DNA from: Caldisericota bacterium
GTDB lineage: Bacteria; Caldisericota; Caldisericia; Cryosericales; Cryosericaceae
Reading direction: 5' to 3'
Length of the DNA stretch: 15,889 nucleotides
Assembly: GCA_026390245.1 (NCBI GenBank)
Contig: JAPLGI010000055.1
Location: 1 to 15,889, forward strand
Part shown: positions 12,495 to 15,889 of the stretch, piece after piece
How the letters are laid out: each line of letters starts with the position of its first letter
Position numbering within the stretch: the first letter of the stretch is position 1
The notes under the pieces: model-generated
What the model saw: the letters and a program-made list of their open reading frames with translations, nothing else
Database searches by the model: none
Told to the model about the DNA's origin: nothing
Program-made: the position numbers and the translations under genes

Positions 12495-13655
12495 TTGGCC
12501 GACTACAAGGTCCTGCTTGCATACGCGAGCGTTGGCGCGGGACATGAACAGGCAGCACGGGCGCTGGGAGAAGTCTTTGAGCAGCGGGGCTGGGCGACCT
12601 GCTACGTCGACTTCCTTGACGAGGTCCCGGCAGCCATGCGCTTCGTTATGCGCGATGCCTATCTCGAACTCATCAAGATCCTGCCGGAAGCCTATGAGCT
12701 GGCATTCCAGCACACTGTCACCCTTGACCTCAAGGAGGCGGAGCAGACATCACAGGTTCTTGCGAATGTCGGGTACCGGAGACTGCGGGAGCTGGCACTC
12801 ATGGAGGCTCCGGATGCGATCGTCTCCACGAACATCTGGCCGACGCTGGCGCTCTCGAAAGTCAAACAGCACCGTCTGCAGGGGACGCCACTCATCAACT
12901 GCTTCACCGACTACGTCCTGCAGACACTGTACATGGCCAGGGGGGTCAATTGGCACGTTGCCGCAAGCGAGCAGATCGCGGCGACCTTCCTTGCTTCCCA
13001 TCGGCGCGTCCATCAGCCGATCTACCCGTTTGGTATCCCGATCCATCCGTTGTTCGCGCTCCACCGTTCCCGGCAGGAAGCCCGGACGATCCTGGGCATT
13101 CCACAGGATGCTCATCTGGCTGTCGTCATGGGAGGCGGACTGGGGCTTGGGCACATCCTCGAGACATGCGACACACTGACATCCAGACCTTCTGGAGAAC
13201 CCGTCACGGTCGCGGCCCTCTGTGGCGACAACACGGATATCCAGAATCAGATAGGGAGCCTCGCCATTGCCCGTTCAGCCTCACATACCATCATTCCCGT
13301 CGGCTGGACCGATCAGATTGCCGCGTACATGCAGGCAGCCGACCTGCTGATCACCAAGGCAGGAGGTGTCACGCTTGCCGAGGCGGCGGCTGTCGGCGTC
13401 CCGCTTGTCATTTACCAGCCCCTTCCCGGCCAGGAGACGGTGAACGGCCGATTCCTGACACAGCACGAAGCAGCGTATGCCGCCAAAGACGCCAATCAGC
13501 TCCTGCTTGCCTCAGACGAACTGATGTTCACGCCAAGAGGGGCCGAGGTGGCCGGCAACCTTCGGCGCCTGGGAAAGCCCAACGCTTCCCATGACATCGT
13601 CGCAAGGATCTGCCAGGACGTCTGCCGCCCGGCACCGCTTGAGGAGTCGACCTGA
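12495..13655 (+). CDS. GT28 glycolipid glycosyltransferase (MGDG synthase / UgtP-like)
   Basis: A 386-residue GT-B glycosyltransferase related to monogalactosyl- and diglucosyl-diacylglycerol synthases and MurG. The N-terminal domain has LLAYASVGAGHEQAARAL (7-24), which binds the lipid acceptor, and a FTDY motif (137-140). The C-terminal nucleotide-sugar domain has MGGGLGLGH (212-220), a GWTDQIAAYM segment (270-279), KAGGVTLAEAAAVGVPLV (288-305) and PLPGQETVN (309-317). It should add glucose or galactose to diacylglycerol at the inner membrane face. The start is a TTG at 12495, three bases after the bioY stop, with GAGGTG as ribosome site inside the end of bioY. Donor and acceptor cannot be fixed from sequence. 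Confidence 0.86.
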   Translation: MADYKVLLAYASVGAGHEQAARALGEVFEQRGWATCYVDFLDEVPAAMRFVMRDAYLELIKILPEAYELAFQHTVTLDLKEAEQTSQVLANVGYRRLRELALMEAPDAIVSTNIWPTLALSKVKQHRLQGTPLINCFTDYVLQTLYMARGVNWHVAASEQIAATFLASHRRVHQPIYPFGIPIHPLFALHRSRQEARTILGIPQDAHLAVVMGGGLGLGHILETCDTLTSRPSGEPVTVAALCGDNTDIQNQIGSLAIARSASHTIIPVGWTDQIAAYMQAADLLITKAGGVTLAEAAAVGVPLVIYQPLPGQETVNGRFLTQHEAAYAAKDANQLLLASDELMFTPRGAEVAGNLRRLGKPNASHDIVARICQDVCRPAPLEEST

Positions 13656-14152
13656 TGGAACTGTTGCCGCCTTGGGCACGGCTGCTGCCCAAACACTTCA
13701 CCGCCTCAGGCTTCGTCCTGCACGATAAACGCCTTCTCCTGGTCAACCACCGCAAACACCATGTCTGGATCTACCCTGGCGGTCATGTGGAACCGGACGA
13801 AACACCAGACGAAGCGTGTCTCCGCGAAATCCTCGAGGAGACCGGCGTGCACTGCCGCATCGTCAGTCCGCGGGACGAGACGCTGGGGGAGCCCGGCGTC
13901 GTTGAAGTCCTGCACGTCCCCTGGATGGTCCTGTGTGAGCGCATCCCGACCAGCACGGAACCAGAGCATTGCCACATCGACTTCGCCTATGTCTGCGAAC
14001 CCCTGCCAGGCGAAGGAACGAACCTCACTGAAGATGCCCGTGAGACAGAAGGTATCGGCTGGTTTACGCTCGAGGAGATGGCCTCACTGAATCTGTTCCC
14101 CGACTTCCGCCGCCAGGTCGCGAAGCTGCTTGGCCGGCAGCCTGCGCGCTAG
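13655..14152 (+). CDS. Nudix hydrolase
   Basis: A 165-residue protein with a perfect Nudix box, GX5EX7REUXEEXGU: Gly43, Glu49, then REILEETGV at 57-65. Nudix enzymes cleave nucleoside diphosphates linked to another group; possible substrates are oxidised nucleotides, nucleotide sugars or dinucleoside polyphosphates. The segment before the box (FVLHDKRLLLVNHRK) and the GGHVEPDE entry resemble 8-oxo-dGTPase/ADP-ribose-type members, but no specificity motif is decisive. The ATG overlaps the glycosyltransferase stop (TGATG), with GAGGAG eight bases upstream, so it is the last gene of the cassette. Its TAG stop overlaps, as CTAG, the stop of the convergent nitroreductase gene. Confidence 0.9.
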   Translation: MELLPPWARLLPKHFTASGFVLHDKRLLLVNHRKHHVWIYPGGHVEPDETPDEACLREILEETGVHCRIVSPRDETLGEPGVVEVLHVPWMVLCERIPTSTEPEHCHIDFAYVCEPLPGEGTNLTEDARETEGIGWFTLEEMASLNLFPDFRRQVAKLLGRQPAR

Positions 14153-14727
14153 AACCAGCGCACGACCTCGGACAGCGGGCGCCTGGGACGGGGGGCAGGC
14201 TGTTCGTCCGGATATCCCAGCGCCACCGCAGCGACCAGCTGGCCGGTTTCTCCCAGCCATGCAGACAGCTGCTGATATGCGGACCACACGTCGCACATCC
14301 AGAGCGTCCCTAGCCCAAGCTCCTGCGCGGCCAGCAGCATGTTCTGAATCGCCGCCCCGATGGACTGGGTGTCAACCAGTTCCAGAAAGGTCTGCCCGAT
14401 CGAGTGGCTCCTCCAGGGATGCACCCCTTCCGGGTTGAAGACGAAGATCGTCACTGGGGCGTGCTGCATGATGCGCGCCGTCATGATGGCCGAGCCAGTC
14501 TCCATCCCCCGTGCCTTGGTATCTGCAATGCCCTCGCGCATGACGCGGATCATCTGGGCTCGCTTCTCGTCGCCCACCACCACGACAAATCGCCATGGTT
14601 GACGGTTCTTGCCCGACGGCGCAAGAGTCGCCGCCGCGAGGACTGCGTTCACGATCTCCTCTGTGACCGGACGGTCAGTGAATTTGCGGACGCTCCTCCG
14701 CGCGGCGATTGCTTCCCGGGTGTCCAT
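14149..14727 (-). CDS. Nitroreductase-family FMN oxidoreductase
   Basis: A 192-residue protein of the nitroreductase fold. The N-terminus MDTREAIAARRSVRKFTDRP is the classic FMN-phosphate-binding start (Arg10, Arg11, Ser12, Arg14); LAPSGKNRQPWRFVVV (35-50) forms the second FMN contact. GLGTLWMCDVW lies in the dimer core, and the C-terminal ALGYPDEQPAPRPRRPL matches the usual end. Such flavoproteins reduce nitro, quinone or other electron-poor compounds with NAD(P)H, or do specialised dehalogenation or cofactor chemistry. The ATG starts four bases after the aminopeptidase stop without a strong ribosome site, so it is probably translated by coupling. It ends in a CTAG shared with the convergent Nudix gene; no terminator lies between them. 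Confidence 0.88.
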   Translation of the reverse strand: MDTREAIAARRSVRKFTDRPVTEEIVNAVLAAATLAPSGKNRQPWRFVVVVGDEKRAQMIRVMREGIADTKARGMETGSAIMTARIMQHAPVTIFVFNPEGVHPWRSHSIGQTFLELVDTQSIGAAIQNMLLAAQELGLGTLWMCDVWSAYQQLSAWLGETGQLVAAVALGYPDEQPAPRPRRPLSEVVRWF

Positions 14728-14731
14728 GATC

Positions 14732-15889
14732 TCAGAGAGCCATGGCCAGAGCGCCCATCGGGTCCCACGGTGGCAGGACGGTCGGCTCTTCGCGCAGGAC
14801 CGCGATCAGATCTTCGGGAAGATCGTCCCGGCTGACGGCGACCTCATACACATACTCGTCGAACCACGCATCCGTCATGACCATGAATCCCTTGTCTCCC
14901 AGCTTGTCTCCCCATGAATTCTCGACGCGCCACTTGCGCGCGTGCCCGTCGCCATCCAAGTCGACGCCCGTCAGCACCATGGCATGTGTCATGGCACTCT
15001 GCCCGTAGAGGATGCGCTCCGACTTGTCACTCCTGAGCCCCTCGCCGTAGACGAGGTCATACTCAAAGATAGACGGGTCCAGGATGCCCAGGTCCCGTTC
15101 TTCGAACTTGCCCACATCGCAGCCAAACCATACCGGCCGGCCGGCAACCAGCATATCAATCGCCGCCTGCTTGAAGACCTCAATGGGTGTGTTCAGGTAT
15201 CTGATTCCCCTCGCCTCGACGACATTGCCCAGGTAGCCAATCGTGTACAGATGGTTCATGGGCTTGTCGGGCGTCGGGCAGTTGATGAGGCAAACCTTGT
15301 TCTCGAGGTCCATGCCGACGTAGCGCCCGAAAAACTCCTGCGGCGTGATGGTACCGTCCCGGTGGAACCCACCTCCCTTATCGCGCCACTGCCAGAAGAA
15401 CTCAGCGGGCGGTGTCCCCAGATGGATAGCCAGCATGCGAAACACAACGCCCATCATCATCTCCTTGCGCGAGCGCAGGACATTATCTTCGTCTCCAGTG
15501 CCAGCCATCCGCCTCAGCTCGGCGGCGTACTCGCGCAGCTTGGCGGTGATGACTGCATTCATGACTCCCGAATTGCTGCTGCTTTCCGTCTCGGGCATGA
15601 CGGACTTCGGGACAACCCCGTACTTGGCCACGAGGGCGCAGAACATGTCCCACTGGCCGCCGTCCTGCAGCGGATGGCTCAGGAGGTGCATCAGCAGTCG
15701 TCCGTCGGTTGCCTCGGACAATGTGGCAAGGATGCTCTCGAGGAAGTAGCTGGCCTTCTCCAGCTTGTCCCAGAACATGAGATAGCTCTGCGACAGCTCG
15801 AACTTGTCGACATTTAGCCGCTGCATGGCTTCGGTGCGAAACGTGTTGAGGCCGGAGAACAGCCAGCATCTCCCGCTCTTCTCCTGGGC
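14732..15889 (-). CDS. pepC: Aminopeptidase C / bleomycin hydrolase (peptidase C1B), N-terminus cut by window
   Basis: 385 codons are visible and the frame is open to the right edge; full-length members have about 450 residues, so roughly 65 are missing. The first visible residues, AQEKSGRCWLFSGLN, contain the papain-type nucleophile Cys (codon 15866-15868). The catalytic His is in THAMVLTGVDLD and the Asn in VENSWGDKLGDKGF, so the triad is complete. FELSQSYLMFWDKLEKA, just after the nucleophile region, is diagnostic of PepC/Gal6. The C-terminus PPWDPMGALA is the conserved arm that enters the active site and makes the hexamer an aminopeptidase; here it is followed by three extra residues (MAL), which may be trimmed. 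The internal ATG at 15826 is not the start. It precedes nitroreductase by four bases in one transcription unit. Confidence 0.95.
   Translation of the reverse strand, partial: AQEKSGRCWLFSGLNTFRTEAMQRLNVDKFELSQSYLMFWDKLEKASYFLESILATLSEATDGRLLMHLLSHPLQDGGQWDMFCALVAKYGVVPKSVMPETESSSNSGVMNAVITAKLREYAAELRRMAGTGDEDNVLRSRKEMMMGVVFRMLAIHLGTPPAEFFWQWRDKGGGFHRDGTITPQEFFGRYVGMDLENKVCLINCPTPDKPMNHLYTIGYLGNVVEARGIRYLNTPIEVFKQAAIDMLVAGRPVWFGCDVGKFEERDLGILDPSIFEYDLVYGEGLRSDKSERILYGQSAMTHAMVLTGVDLDGDGHARKWRVENSWGDKLGDKGFMVMTDAWFDEYVYEVAVSRDDLPEDLIAVLREEPTVLPPWDPMGALAMAL

Noticed and set aside
12112..13179. Plus-strand 355-codon frame overlapping bioY and the glycosyltransferase
   Set aside because: Ser/Arg/Pro-rich out-of-frame translation of two well-marked genes.

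Overview
The window is bacterial chromosomal DNA of moderately high GC, densely packed and with short intergenic gaps. I see no phage, plasmid, insertion-sequence, tRNA, rRNA or CRISPR genes. The gene set fits a heterotrophic, probably anaerobic, peptide- and amino-acid-using bacterium: a papain-fold aminopeptidase C, an isoaspartyl peptidase/asparaginase, an M20 amidohydrolase, two 2-hydroxyacid dehydrogenase copies, a class II aldolase, a radical SAM enzyme and a membrane polyferredoxin. The phylum cannot be fixed from this DNA alone; a deep-branching anaerobic lineage is my guess, no more.

Left part (1-3153, all minus strand): the 5' end of a probable DEDD 3'-5' exonuclease gene, a radical SAM protein with unusual cysteine spacing, an intact NAD-dependent 2-hydroxyacid dehydrogenase, and directly upstream of it a decayed tandem copy (nonsense codon plus two deletions) that still has its promoter, ribosome site and C-terminal half. 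Next come two plus-strand genes: a 2H phosphoesterase (LigT/2'-5' RNA ligase type) with a probable leaderless promoter, and a small zinc-ribbon protein with a Cys-rich tail made of three 21-bp repeats.

The convergent gap at 4279-4647 holds the most striking non-coding signal: two perfect DnaA boxes, two 8/9 boxes, an iteron-like direct repeat, several short inverted repeats and a 12-bp palindrome. It is a candidate replication origin or other DnaA-titrating site, and rlmH lies about 1.5 kb away. The minus strand then resumes with a lipoprotein esterase, rlmH (second leaderless promoter), a GAF-GAF-GGDEF diguanylate cyclase and a fuculose-phosphate-type aldolase (4648-8515).

From 8637 transcription is rightward: isoaspartyl peptidase/asparaginase; a five-cluster-motif NapH-like polyferredoxin with a tiny membrane-anchored partner; and a tightly overlapped cassette of M20 amidohydrolase, BioY biotin transporter, GT28 glycolipid glycosyltransferase and Nudix hydrolase. 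This converges, by a shared CTAG, on a minus-strand pair: nitroreductase preceded by aminopeptidase C, which runs off the right edge.

For several genes the best start lies inside the longest open frame; these choices rest on ribosome binding sites, leaderless promoters and family N-termini. All functions are from reading motifs; no database search was possible.
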